From Nocardia alni (GTDB lineage Bacteria > Actinomycetota > Actinomycetes > Mycobacteriales > Mycobacteriaceae), in NCBI RefSeq assembly GCF_019038435.1, contig NZ_JAGPOX010000025.1:1-64000 (forward strand): a DNA stretch of 64,000 bases, read 5' to 3'. This document shows positions 11,222 to 20,345 of the stretch, one piece after another. The notes under the pieces are model-generated. The model was not told the origin of the DNA. It ran no database searches and saw only the letters and a program-made list of their open reading frames with translations. The translations under genes and the position numbers were made by a program. Each line of letters opens with the position of its first letter. Position 1 is the stretch's first letter.

Positions 11222-14200
11222 ATGGGACTTTATCTGCCACCAGAGCTTCGCTGGCTCGGCTATGTCGCGGGATCGGAATGGCCCGACGGCGATGAGACCG
11301 TAATCTGGGAGGTCGCCCAGATCTGGCACGACGCCGCGAACGGTATTCGCGGGGTCGTTCCCGAGGTGCAGACCGCCAAGGGCCAGGCCGTCGGCGCCTA
11401 CCGCTCCGGCTCGGGCGCGGACAGCATCTCGCAGATGTTCGACGAGATCCTCAACGGCGACAGCTCGTTGGATCAGCTGGCCACCTATATGGATCAGCTC
11501 GGCGACGCCGCCAACAGTATGGGCACCTCGGTGCAGTCGGCCAAGCTCATGGTGATCATCTCGCTGATCCTGCTGGCCATCGAGATCGCCTGGGCCTGGG
11601 CGTTTCCGCCGACCGCACCCGCGGTCGAGGCGGCCGAGGTGGGCGCGACGCGGTTGGTCGTGCGATTCCTGGGCCGAATGATCGAGGATCAGATCGTAGA
11701 GCGCGTGCTGCGGCTCTTCGGCGAGAAGTTCGCTCAGCTGGCCAAGGGCTGGGTCGCCACGATCCTCAAGGGCGCACTGACCTCCGGCGGCGTCGACGCC
11801 GCCGTGCAACTGGGCGAGATGGCCGCGGGCCATCAAAAGAACTTCAACGTCAACGAATTCGCCACCTCACTGCTCGGCGGCGCGGCCGCGGGCGCCGGCG
11901 GCAAGCTGTTCGGCGACATCTTCGGCAAGCAGAGCTCCAAGCTGTTCGGCGATCTGTCGAATACGTTCGCGCGCACCGGGCACGGCATGCTCGTCGGCGC
12001 GGCGGGTGGCGAATTCGGCAACCTGGTCACCGATCTCGTGGCCGCGGGCATGACCGGAGACTGGTCCGGCACCTTCGGCAACGCCGCGGGCTGGGCCGGC
12101 GGCGCCGCGCACGGTGTGATGAGCGGTGGCGTCCGGGCGTTCCGGGGCGATTACGTCCCGTCGGGATCGTTCAAATTCGAGGTCGGGTCCTTCGACAAGG
12201 AGGGCAACGGCTGGTCCGCGGGCTTCACTAAATCGGGGGACGACGCGCCGATCGTGACGTCGACCGGATATCGCGGCGGCAGTTCGAATTCCGGCGGCGA
12301 CGACAAACTGTCGTCGCCGGTGCCCGGCGGTCGTTCCGGGGCCGGTAACAGTGACGAGATCTCCAGTCCCATCAACGGTTCCAGCAATCGTGGCGTGAAC
12401 GATCCGTCCAATCGTGGCGTGAACGATCCGTCGAATACGGGTAATTCGAACGGCATTCGGTCCACGAACGGATCGGACTCCACGAATGCTCCTGGCGCGC
12501 CGCGGTCTACGCCTGTCCGTGATCCATCGGAACAGTCGAATCCGATCACCAGCGGGACGACCGACGACACGCGCACCACGCCGGCCGGTACGACCGACGA
12601 GACCGTGTCCACCGGGAACGCCGGTGGCGCGAAACCCGCGACCGTAGAGGATTCCAGTAGCAACGGCAACGTCGGTGGCACCGGCGGCCTCGGTGGGCAG
12701 CGATCGACACCCAGCGAGGGCACCGAGGGGCAGCAGTCCGAGAACGTACCGTCGTCTTCGTCCTCGCAGTCCTCCACGTACTCCTCGGTCGGCGCCGGAG
12801 ACGGCACGACCGCGCGTCCGACGCTGCGCATCGACACCAGCGTCGCGAACAGCCCGAGCAGCTCGACCAAGGGCTCGGTGGAGGACGAGGTGTCGCCGGT
12901 GAGCCCGGTCAGCCCGGGATCGCGGTCCTCACTGAGCGACGAGCCCGTCAGCCCGATCGACGAGGAGGAGACCCCGCCCTGGAGCCAGACCGGCGGCCAG
13001 ACCCAGTCCTCGAGTCTCGGATCGAATTCCGGTGCGGCCCAGTCGAGTCCGGTCGAATCGACCTCGAGCCCGGCGGCCGGGGCGAACTCCTCGCCGACCA
13101 CGTCGAGCAGCTCGCCCGCTCGGTCGTCGGGTCTGTCGTCGAGCAGCACCGGCGGATCGAGCGGCACGGCGTCGGGGACGCGCAACCCCCTGGCCGCGTC
13201 CTCGACGGGTGCGCAGGCCGGTGGTTCGGCCGGGTCGACGTCGTCCACGGCCACCGGCGGCGTCCGCGGCGCGGCGAGCACCGGCGACGGCTCGTCGCCC
13301 CTGCCGACCCGATCCAGCAGTCTCGGCAGCGGAAGTTCCAGCGGGACCCCGAGCGACTCCTCGCCCAGCAGCGGCGGTGTGCGCAACCCGAGCAACAGTT
13401 CGCCGTCCCCGTCGAGCACCAGCAGCCCGAGCGAGAGCACGGTGACGCCCGGGTCGAGAACCGGTACCGGCGGCGGTGATTCGAACTCCTCGAGCGACAC
13501 ACCGCTGGCTCCGTACGGATCTCGTGCCGGCGCAGGGGATTCCGGATCGCCGACGCCGGGCGTTACCGGCGGCAGGTCCGGTTCCGGCGCCGGGAACGAC
13601 GATCCGACGTGGAAGCGGAACAAGGACGGCACCGTCACCGTCAAGCTCCCCGACGGCACCGAGGTCCAGGTGCAGGAGGGCTTCGTCTACGTCGGCACGC
13701 CGGGCCGCGCCGACGGCGGTGGCGATTACGAGCCGCACTATCTCGGCCGGGACGGGTCGGTGCGGCTGGCCGGGCCCAACGGGTCGACGGTCACCGTCAA
13801 ACCCGACGGCGAGACCGAAACCGTCCAGCGCGGCGGCGAGGCGAAGACCAAGTACCAGCCGGACGGCACGAAGATCGAGTCCGCGCCCGGCGAGCCGACC
13901 CGGGTCACCACCCCCGACGGCACCGAGCACATCGTGCCGACCGACAAGGCGGGGTGGACCAGGACGGGAAACGGCGGGTTCACCGTCACCTCGCACGACG
14001 GTACCGAGCACACCATCGACAAGGACGGCAACATCGTCATCGGCCGTCCCGGCGACGAGCACGGCATCAAGGTGTCCGCCGATGGCAAGTCCGTCGATTT
14101 CGTCGGCCCCGACCACGAAACAGGTTCCGGGACAGGCAAGTCCGGCCGTACGGGGTGGTGGCGTTTCGGTGGCGGCAAGCCGGCCGGGCACGCGGGCGAG

Positions 14201-17200
14201 CAGAGCTTCGGCCGGCCCGATCGCACGACGCATACCGTGCTGCCCGACGGCGGTGGTGTGCGCACCACCGGCCCGGACGGCTCGACGACGACCGTGAAGC
14301 CGGACGGCTCGACAGAATTCACCCACAACGGCCGTACCACTGCCTACGACCCCGAGGGACAGAAGATCGAGTCCGGCGGGGACGAGCCCACCGTGGTCAC
14401 CAAGCCCGACGGCACCACCCACGACATACCGATGGGCGAGTCGAGCTGGGAGAAGTCCGGCGGCGGCTTCAACATGGATTCCCACGAGGGCACCACCCAC
14501 ACCCTGGACGACGGGGGCAAGACGGTGTCGGTGGGGCGCGGGCAGAAGGATCCGCTGCGATTCACCCTGCACACCGGCGCCAAGGCCGGCGAATCCTCCG
14601 GGGACGCCAAGTCTTCCGGCGACGAGAAGGCGTCGGGTTCCGACGACGCCAAGTCCGGTGACAAGCCGAGCCTGATCGGTTCCCTGGCCAAGCGCCTGGG
14701 CTTCGGCGGCGCCAAGAACGAGCCCCGGTCGGTCGACTTCTACGGCCACGACGACAAACCGGTGAAACTCGAGGTCAGCGACAAGGGCATCGTCAAGATC
14801 ACCAACCCGGACGAGTCCACCGTCACCGTCAGGCCGGACGGCTCGGCCGAATTCGTCTCCAAAGACGGTGTCAAGACCGGATTCCGTTCCGGTGGTAAGG
14901 AATCCGGTTCGAAGTCCGAGTGGGCCGACAGCGACGCCAGTTGGAGCAAGGACGACGAGGGCAAGGTGACGATCACCTCGCCGGACGGCCGTAAATTCAC
15001 CGTCAGCGGTGAAAAGGACGCCAAGGACATCAGTTTCGAGCACCCGGGCGATGCGGAGCAGTCGGTCACCGTGAAGCCCGACTACTCGATCGAGGTCGGT
15101 CGCGGCGACACCACCGCGCACACCGTGAAGCCCGACAACTCGGTGGAAACCAAGACCCCCGAGGGCGTCACCACCACCGTGCACACCAACGGCACGATGA
15201 GGCACGTGCAGACCGACGAGACCACCACGGTGATGAAGCCGGAGGGCACCGAGGTGCGCACCGGCCCCGATCAGCCGACCGTGGTGATCCGCGAGGACGG
15301 CACCGAACAGATCCTCGAATCCGACCACTCGGTGAAGGTGACCGAACCCGACGGCACCACCCACACCATCAACGATTCGAGGAACCCGCTGCTCGGCCGG
15401 GAGACCACCCACCCGGACGGTTCGCGCACCACGGTCGCGAAGTCGCCCGACGGATTCGGGCTCGGCGACCGGATCACCGGCCCGCGCCGTCCCGAGGGCG
15501 TGGACCTGAACCGGCCCGACGGCACGAAGCTGGAGCTCAACGGTAAGGGTGAGGTCAAGGTCACCGACCCGAGCGGCACGACCTACGAGAAGACCTCCGG
15601 CGGCAAGGTCAAGGTCACCGGTCCGGACGGGGAAGAGGTCGGCGACAAGCAGCCCATCGAGTCCAAGGGCGGCACCGCGAAACTGTCCAACGGCGCGACC
15701 ATCGAGAACACCCCCGACGGCTTCAAGGTGTTCCACGACGACTCGGTGTCCGAGGTCGGCAAGTCCGGCGTGAAATTCACCGATATGGAAGGGATTTCGC
15801 GCGAGACCCAGCCCGACGGGATGATCCGGACGAAGACTCCCCCGAAGGGGGGCGCGAAGTATCCCGACGGGGATTCCGACGCGGAGGTCCCCGGCAACAC
15901 CATCCGCGAGGTTCGCCCCGACGGTTCTGTCCGCGTGACCGAACCCGACGGAACCTCCTCGGGCAGCCGCCCGGACGGCACCAGTTGGACCGTCGACAAG
16001 GACGGCATGGTCCACGTCAACGAGCCCGACGGCACCATGCTGCCGCCGGTCGACCGCGCCTCGCCGCACCTGACCGGCGGTCAGATCGTCGGGCTGCTGC
16101 GTTCGCGGTATGTCGCGCCCCCGCAGCAGCCGCCCCCGATGGAGTACGTCGCGCCGATAGCGCCGTCGAGCGAGGAAATGATTCCGGTGGACATGTTCAC
16201 CGAATCGCAGCCGCCGCCGTACATCCCGCCGCCGCCCTACAACCCTCCTCCGTTCACATACACCCCGCCCCCGTTCACCTACAACCCGCCGTGGTCGAAC
16301 AACTGGGACAACTACCACGCGACCAATCCGGCCGGTTTCCACGAGCCGGACATGTCGGGTCTCAACAATCTGGCGGGCCGCGAGGCCGCGGGACTGGGCA
16401 ACCTGTCCCACCTGGCGTCGGGCCTGTCCGCGCCCGCGGGTCTGTCGGCGCGTGAACTGGCAGGTCTGTCGAACCTGTCGAACATTCCGGGCCTGTCGAG
16501 TCTCGGTGCGATGAACGGACTTTCGGCGCAGCAACTGGCGGGTCTGTCGGGATTGAACGGCCTGGCCGGTCTGTCGCCGTCGCAGCTGTCGAGCCTGTCG
16601 AGCCTGTCGCCCTCGCAGCTGGCGAATCTGGCCGGTCTGTCGCCGTCGGAGCTGTCGCAACTGTCGAATCTGTCGCCGCAGCAGCTCGCCGCGCTCTCTG
16701 GCATGTCGCCGCAGCAGCTGGCGGCACTGTCGCCCGCGCAGTTGGCGAGCTTGTCGCCGCAGCAGCTCGCGTCGCTGGCGAGCCTGTCGCCGCAGCAGCT
16801 TTCGGCGCTGTCGAACATGTCACCCTCGGAGTTGGCGAGCCTGTCGCCGCAGGAGCTGTCCGCGCTGGCGGGCATGTCACCCCAGCAGATCGCGCAGCTG
16901 GCGAACATGTCGCCGCAGCAGGTGCAGAACCTGCTGTCGAATATGGCAGGAACCAACGGGGGACAGGGTAATTCGACCGGATCGTCGGGCGCGGACGGCG
17001 GTGCGCTGTCCGGGCTCAACGGCCTCCAGTCGGCGCTGAACAGCCTCTCGGGCCTGGGCGGCCTGAACGGGCTGAACGATCTGGCGGGCAACCACGACAT
17101 GTCTGCCCTGACGAACGCGCTCAGCGGACAGAACGGATTCCCGGGTCTGTCGGCCTCGGACATGCTGAATTCCGCGGGGCAGAACGGATTCGGCGGTTCG

Positions 17201-17839
17201 GACGGTCTGGGGTCCGGTGACGGATCGGGCGGCAGCGGTCAGGGCGAATCGCCCACTCAGGAGTACGGTCCCGACGCGGCCAAGTCGATGGCCGACGTCA
17301 CCAACGATTCGGGCTCGCCGCACGCCGGAGCGGACGGCTCGGGTCCGGGACATCAGGATCCGGTGCAGACCGAGGATCCTCAGTCGCAACACAATCCGAT
17401 GGGGCACGGCGGCGCGGGATCCCCGGGCGGCGGTGAGCCGGAGGGATCCCCCGGAGCAGGTGGCGGCCGCCCGTCGCCGGAGGCCGAGGAAGCCGAGCGT
17501 AAGAAGGATCGGAAGAAGAAACGTACCGCCCGGAAAAAACGCAAGCCGCCCAAGGCTTTGCTGGTGCCCTCGCCGGACGACGAGTTGGCGCCCGAGGACG
17601 ACGAGCTGGAGTCCGAGGACGACGAGTTGGAGTCCGACGATGACGAGTTGGAGTCCGATGACGAGCAAGCGCCTGAATACCAGCAGCCACCTTACGACGA
17701 GCTGGTACCCGAACCCGCCGCGGACGTGGACGTCATGTTCAACCTGGGGAATCCGGCCGGCGCCCAGACGCGTTCGAACAACAAGCCGATCACCGTCACG
17801 GTGAACTCGGCGCCCGACAGCGAACCACCCGGAGCCTGA
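11222..17839 (+). CDS. Giant WXG100-like repeat protein (2205 aa)
   Basis: The N-terminal 300 residues form a WXG100-like/CpnT-N-type domain. YVAGSEWPDGDE is followed by helices, a hydrophobic helix IISLILLAIEIAWAWAF and Gly-rich helical segments, and the same architecture opens the 4769-aa protein at 22977. Next come a Ser/Thr/Gly/Pro linker (about 310-790), about 800 residues of PDGT/PDGS beta-type repeats (about 793-1612) and a Pro/Tyr patch (about 1654-1694). Then follow LSPQQLA helical repeats (about 1743-1910), a Gly/Ser region, a very basic stretch (about 2093-2111) and a tandem acidic repeat. No catalytic domain or C-terminal toxin is recognisable. The export signal is presumably the WXG100-like domain. 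A fibrous surface or biofilm role is an inference. Its partners are likely the YbaB-fold protein upstream and the EspB/EspG-like pair downstream. Confidence 0.8.
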   Translation: MGLYLPPELRWLGYVAGSEWPDGDETVIWEVAQIWHDAANGIRGVVPEVQTAKGQAVGAYRSGSGADSISQMFDEILNGDSSLDQLATYMDQLGDAANSMGTSVQSAKLMVIISLILLAIEIAWAWAFPPTAPAVEAAEVGATRLVVRFLGRMIEDQIVERVLRLFGEKFAQLAKGWVATILKGALTSGGVDAAVQLGEMAAGHQKNFNVNEFATSLLGGAAAGAGGKLFGDIFGKQSSKLFGDLSNTFARTGHGMLVGAAGGEFGNLVTDLVAAGMTGDWSGTFGNAAGWAGGAAHGVMSGGVRAFRGDYVPSGSFKFEVGSFDKEGNGWSAGFTKSGDDAPIVTSTGYRGGSSNSGGDDKLSSPVPGGRSGAGNSDEISSPINGSSNRGVNDPSNRGVNDPSNTGNSNGIRSTNGSDSTNAPGAPRSTPVRDPSEQSNPITSGTTDDTRTTPAGTTDETVSTGNAGGAKPATVEDSSSNGNVGGTGGLGGQRSTPSEGTEGQQSENVPSSSSSQSSTYSSVGAGDGTTARPTLRIDTSVANSPSSSTKGSVEDEVSPVSPVSPGSRSSLSDEPVSPIDEEETPPWSQTGGQTQSSSLGSNSGAAQSSPVESTSSPAAGANSSPTTSSSSPARSSGLSSSSTGGSSGTASGTRNPLAASSTGAQAGGSAGSTSSTATGGVRGAASTGDGSSPLPTRSSSLGSGSSSGTPSDSSPSSGGVRNPSNSSPSPSSTSSPSESTVTPGSRTGTGGGDSNSSSDTPLAPYGSRAGAGDSGSPTPGVTGGRSGSGAGNDDPTWKRNKDGTVTVKLPDGTEVQVQEGFVYVGTPGRADGGGDYEPHYLGRDGSVRLAGPNGSTVTVKPDGETETVQRGGEAKTKYQPDGTKIESAPGEPTRVTTPDGTEHIVPTDKAGWTRTGNGGFTVTSHDGTEHTIDKDGNIVIGRPGDEHGIKVSADGKSVDFVGPDHETGSGTGKSGRTGWWRFGGGKPAGHAGEQSFGRPDRTTHTVLPDGGGVRTTGPDGSTTTVKPDGSTEFTHNGRTTAYDPEGQKIESGGDEPTVVTKPDGTTHDIPMGESSWEKSGGGFNMDSHEGTTHTLDDGGKTVSVGRGQKDPLRFTLHTGAKAGESSGDAKSSGDEKASGSDDAKSGDKPSLIGSLAKRLGFGGAKNEPRSVDFYGHDDKPVKLEVSDKGIVKITNPDESTVTVRPDGSAEFVSKDGVKTGFRSGGKESGSKSEWADSDASWSKDDEGKVTITSPDGRKFTVSGEKDAKDISFEHPGDAEQSVTVKPDYSIEVGRGDTTAHTVKPDNSVETKTPEGVTTTVHTNGTMRHVQTDETTTVMKPEGTEVRTGPDQPTVVIREDGTEQILESDHSVKVTEPDGTTHTINDSRNPLLGRETTHPDGSRTTVAKSPDGFGLGDRITGPRRPEGVDLNRPDGTKLELNGKGEVKVTDPSGTTYEKTSGGKVKVTGPDGEEVGDKQPIESKGGTAKLSNGATIENTPDGFKVFHDDSVSEVGKSGVKFTDMEGISRETQPDGMIRTKTPPKGGAKYPDGDSDAEVPGNTIREVRPDGSVRVTEPDGTSSGSRPDGTSWTVDKDGMVHVNEPDGTMLPPVDRASPHLTGGQIVGLLRSRYVAPPQQPPPMEYVAPIAPSSEEMIPVDMFTESQPPPYIPPPPYNPPPFTYTPPPFTYNPPWSNNWDNYHATNPAGFHEPDMSGLNNLAGREAAGLGNLSHLASGLSAPAGLSARELAGLSNLSNIPGLSSLGAMNGLSAQQLAGLSGLNGLAGLSPSQLSSLSSLSPSQLANLAGLSPSELSQLSNLSPQQLAALSGMSPQQLAALSPAQLASLSPQQLASLASLSPQQLSALSNMSPSELASLSPQELSALAGMSPQQIAQLANMSPQQVQNLLSNMAGTNGGQGNSTGSSGADGGALSGLNGLQSALNSLSGLGGLNGLNDLAGNHDMSALTNALSGQNGFPGLSASDMLNSAGQNGFGGSDGLGSGDGSGGSGQGESPTQEYGPDAAKSMADVTNDSGSPHAGADGSGPGHQDPVQTEDPQSQHNPMGHGGAGSPGGGEPEGSPGAGGGRPSPEAEEAERKKDRKKKRTARKKRKPPKALLVPSPDDELAPEDDELESEDDELESDDDELESDDEQAPEYQQPPYDELVPEPAADVDVMFNLGNPAGAQTRSNNKPITVTVNSAPDSEPPGA
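12386..12433 (+). repeat. 24-bp tandem duplication in the giant gene
   Basis: Two adjacent 24-bp units (12386-12409 and 12410-12433) differ only in the last base and encode NRGVNDPS twice. This is a recent in-frame duplication in the Ser/Asn-rich linker. Confidence 0.9.
13595..16060 (+). repeat. PDGT/PDGS beta-repeat array (protein level)
   Basis: Degenerate protein repeats built on short strands separated by PDGT, PDGS or EPDGTT turns, for example TVTVKPDG, TEHIVPTD and VTEPDGTTHTIN. Two longer units of about 110-120 residues are recognisable (from 13785 and from 14275), each running TVTVKPDG, IES, EPT, TTPDGTEH or TKPDGTTH, then HDGTEHTI or HEGTTHTL. The pattern suggests an extended beta-solenoid or stacked hairpin fibre. 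I do not recognise a named family. Confidence 0.75.
16448..16950 (+). repeat. LSPQQLA helical repeats (12 units)
   Basis: About 12 consecutive SPxQLxxL units of 8 or 11 residues, for example LSPSQLANLAG, LSPQQLAALSGM and LSPAQLAS. The 11-residue spacing fits a hendecad amphipathic helix with repeated Ser-Pro caps. The codons are locally homogenised (tcgccgcagcag recurs), consistent with expansion by slippage or recombination. Confidence 0.85.
17594..17656 (+). repeat. 21-bp tandem repeat encoding an acidic tail
   Basis: Three 21-bp units (17594, 17615 and 17636) encode E/D-DDELES, flanked by partial units on both sides. They directly follow the basic stretch at 17498-17554. Confidence 0.88.
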
Positions 17840-17897
17840 AAAGTGGTTACAGGCTCGACTCGAAGCACTAGGACGTATATGAGGGAGTTGGAAGACA

Positions 17898-20345
17898 ATG
17901 GCCAGCACTAGCAGCGGTGGAAGCATCGGGACGTCCACCGGTGGGCCCACGGACACGTCCGGCAATGACGGGAATGTCTGGTCGGGCCTGGCCAATCAGG
18001 CGGGCGGCAACAACCCCACCCTCGGTGTCAGCACAACGGTCAAGGCCGCGTATCAGGTGTTCCTGAACAGTGCGAAAGCGGTCAACGAGCTGAACCAGCA
18101 GATGGACTGGTACGCCAAGTACATCACCGACAACAAGATGAACGCCATCCCGGATATCTCGAACGAGCACGGCGGCGTCGAACTCACCCAGATCTACAAC
18201 CAGAAGGGCACGGTGATCCTTCAGGGGATCGCCGGTCTCCAGTCGATCCTGACGAATATGGAGAACACCTTCCTCGATGCGCTGAAGGCGTACCAGAAGG
18301 CCGACTCCAGCTCTACCGACGACCTCACCAGCATCGCCGGCGCGGCCATGACGAACAGCCCGGCCAACAGCAATCCACCGGGCGCAGCGGACTTCGGTGT
18401 GAACGACCCGGGCGATATGCCGGACCAGCCGACGAAACCGACCAATGCGGACAACGGTCAGACGGTGTCGGTCAGCGACGCGGCTTCGTGGGGCTTCGAC
18501 CAGTTCTATAATTTCGGTCGGTCGATCATGGCCAACGGCGGCGCGGACTGGAACACCGATGAGGCCGGAGTTCGCTACGCTTGGATGTCCAATCAGATGG
18601 GCGACGACATAGCGACCCTGGTCAGCACACTCAGCAACATCCAGGGCGATTACTGGACCGGTACCGGCGCGGACGCGGCCCAGGCGGCCGTGACACGTTT
18701 CGACGACGGTTCGAAGGCATTCACCGACAGCATCAATGAGCTCGCCTCGTCCCTGAACTACACATCGACCTGGCTGAAGATCACCTTCGACGCCATGCCC
18801 GCGTATACCTACGAGCAATTCCGTAGTGGGGACGGTGTGCCGCACGTCCGGTACGTCAACTGCACACTGCAGAAATGGCGCAAAAACTACGCCAGCGCCT
18901 ACAAGAACGATTACTCCGCGGGCATCCAGGGTTCGCTGCAGAGCCTTCCGCTGATCACCGTGCTCGGCCAAGGCACCGGCAACACCAGTTCCAGCGGTTC
19001 GGCCAGTAGCAGTGCCACCGGTTCGACTAGCGGCAGCGCCAGCGGTACGGCCAGCGGCAGCGCCAGCGGTTCGGCCAGTGGCGGCGCCAGTGGCAGCGCC
19101 AGTGGTACGGGTAGTGGCACCGGCAGCGGGACCGGTACCGGCGGCGGGGCCAACAGCGGCACTTACGGTACGGGCTATTCGGCCGGTTACTCCGCTGGTT
19201 TCGCCGCAGGCGAGGCGGCGGCGGAACACGGCGGCGGCAGCAGCACCGGCGGCGGTGGAACAGGTGGCGGTACCGGTGGCGGCGGTGGCAGTACCACCAC
19301 CGGTGGCACCGGCGGTGGTACTGGTGGCGGTACCGGTGGCGGCGGTGGCAGCTACGGCACGGGCGGCAGCTCCGGCAGCACATACGGTGCGGGCAGCACG
19401 GGCGGTGGTACCGGTGGCGGCACCGGCGGCGGCACCGGCGGCGGCGCGGGCGCGTACACCGGCAGCCAAGGCAGCACCTACGGCGGTCAGACGGGCCAGA
19501 ACTCCGGCGCCGGTTCGTACGGCAGCGCCTACGGTTCGGGCGCCAACGCCGCGTCGAACGCCTACGCGGCGGGCTATTCGGCGGCCATGTCGGCGGCGCA
19601 GGCCTACATGAGCGCGGTTGGCGCCGCCTCGGGTGGCGTCTACGGCAGCGGCGGGATGTCGGGATCCGGATACAGCACACTCAGTGGTGCGTTCGGCAGT
19701 GGGTCCGGCTACAGCTACGGCAGCGGCAGCGGCGGCAGCACCTATGGCAGCGGCAGCGGCGCCGGCACCTATGGCAGCGGGTCGAACGCCTACGGGGCGG
19801 GCTATTCGGCCGGTTACTCCGCGGGCTTCCTGGCCGGCGAGGAGGCCATGTCGGGTGCGGGTCTGGGGACCGGCGATTCACTGCTGAATTCCCTGTCCGG
19901 CCTGAGCAACCTGGGCAGCACCCTGGGTGGTGCGCTGTCCAGCGTGCTGCCGGGTCTGGTCAACGCGATGTCCTCGGGTATCAACCAACTCGGTGGTGCG
20001 CTCAACAACGCGATGAGCGGTATCGGCGCGGGTCTCGCCGACGTCGGGCACCAGGTCGGCGATATGGGTAACCAGCTCGGCCAGCAGTTGCAGACCGCTC
20101 CGGCGGATGTCTCGAAGCTGTTCCCGCGGGCGACCGTCGCCGATCAGCACGATCCGGGCCAGGTGACCGCTACACCGGGCGATTCCAGCGGCATGCCCGG
20201 CATGCCAGGCATGGGCGGCATGGGCCAGGGCGGGCAGCAGGGCGGTTCGAAGGAACACAAGCGAGCGAAATATCTGGACGGGTCCTCGAACCTCGACGAC
20301 ATCCTCGATCCGGTTGACAAGGTGAGGCCGGTGATCGAACCGTGA
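17898..20345 (+). CDS. EspB-like fused PE-PPE export substrate (815 aa)
   Basis: Residues about 45-150 form a PE-like helical hairpin ending in the ESX export motif YxxxD (Y132-QKA-D136). A second helical domain (about 190-320) carries WTG (W253-T-G255), the WxG turn of PPE/EspB proteins. The rest is Gly/Ser/Thr-rich low complexity, then a helical segment LNNAMSGIGAGLADVGHQVG and a conserved end: SKLFPRATV, a Met/Gly stretch, KRAKYLD and RPVIEP. The same ending (SRLFPRAAMV, KRAEFLD, KPIVDG) occurs in the protein at 39756-41180. A single chain holding both PE and PPE parts with a Gly-rich tail is the arrangement of EspB of ESX-1. It is followed by an EspG-like gene with a GTGA overlap. Likely exported and possibly oligomeric; function unknown. 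Confidence 0.75.
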   Translation: MASTSSGGSIGTSTGGPTDTSGNDGNVWSGLANQAGGNNPTLGVSTTVKAAYQVFLNSAKAVNELNQQMDWYAKYITDNKMNAIPDISNEHGGVELTQIYNQKGTVILQGIAGLQSILTNMENTFLDALKAYQKADSSSTDDLTSIAGAAMTNSPANSNPPGAADFGVNDPGDMPDQPTKPTNADNGQTVSVSDAASWGFDQFYNFGRSIMANGGADWNTDEAGVRYAWMSNQMGDDIATLVSTLSNIQGDYWTGTGADAAQAAVTRFDDGSKAFTDSINELASSLNYTSTWLKITFDAMPAYTYEQFRSGDGVPHVRYVNCTLQKWRKNYASAYKNDYSAGIQGSLQSLPLITVLGQGTGNTSSSGSASSSATGSTSGSASGTASGSASGSASGGASGSASGTGSGTGSGTGTGGGANSGTYGTGYSAGYSAGFAAGEAAAEHGGGSSTGGGGTGGGTGGGGGSTTTGGTGGGTGGGTGGGGGSYGTGGSSGSTYGAGSTGGGTGGGTGGGTGGGAGAYTGSQGSTYGGQTGQNSGAGSYGSAYGSGANAASNAYAAGYSAAMSAAQAYMSAVGAASGGVYGSGGMSGSGYSTLSGAFGSGSGYSYGSGSGGSTYGSGSGAGTYGSGSNAYGAGYSAGYSAGFLAGEEAMSGAGLGTGDSLLNSLSGLSNLGSTLGGALSSVLPGLVNAMSSGINQLGGALNNAMSGIGAGLADVGHQVGDMGNQLGQQLQTAPADVSKLFPRATVADQHDPGQVTATPGDSSGMPGMPGMGGMGQGGQQGGSKEHKRAKYLDGSSNLDDILDPVDKVRPVIEP
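18985..19480 (+). repeat. Gly/Ser/Thr low-complexity tract
   Basis: Imperfect repeats of SGSA, SGTG and GGGTGGGTGG encoded by ggcagc, accggt and ggtggcggt units inside the EspB-like gene. The composition resembles PE_PGRS-like tails but the unit is GGT/GSA rather than GGA-GGx. Confidence 0.85.

Noticed and set aside
12929..16660. Minus-strand open frame of 1243 codons under the 2205-aa gene
   Set aside because: It is Arg/Gly/Val-rich with no domain and is the antisense of the repeat region; high GC and repeated GAC/ACC codons keep it open.
18985..19480. PE_PGRS protein
   Set aside because: The Gly tract uses GGT/GSA units rather than the PGRS GGA-GGx pattern, and the N-terminal part fits an EspB-like fused PE-PPE protein better.
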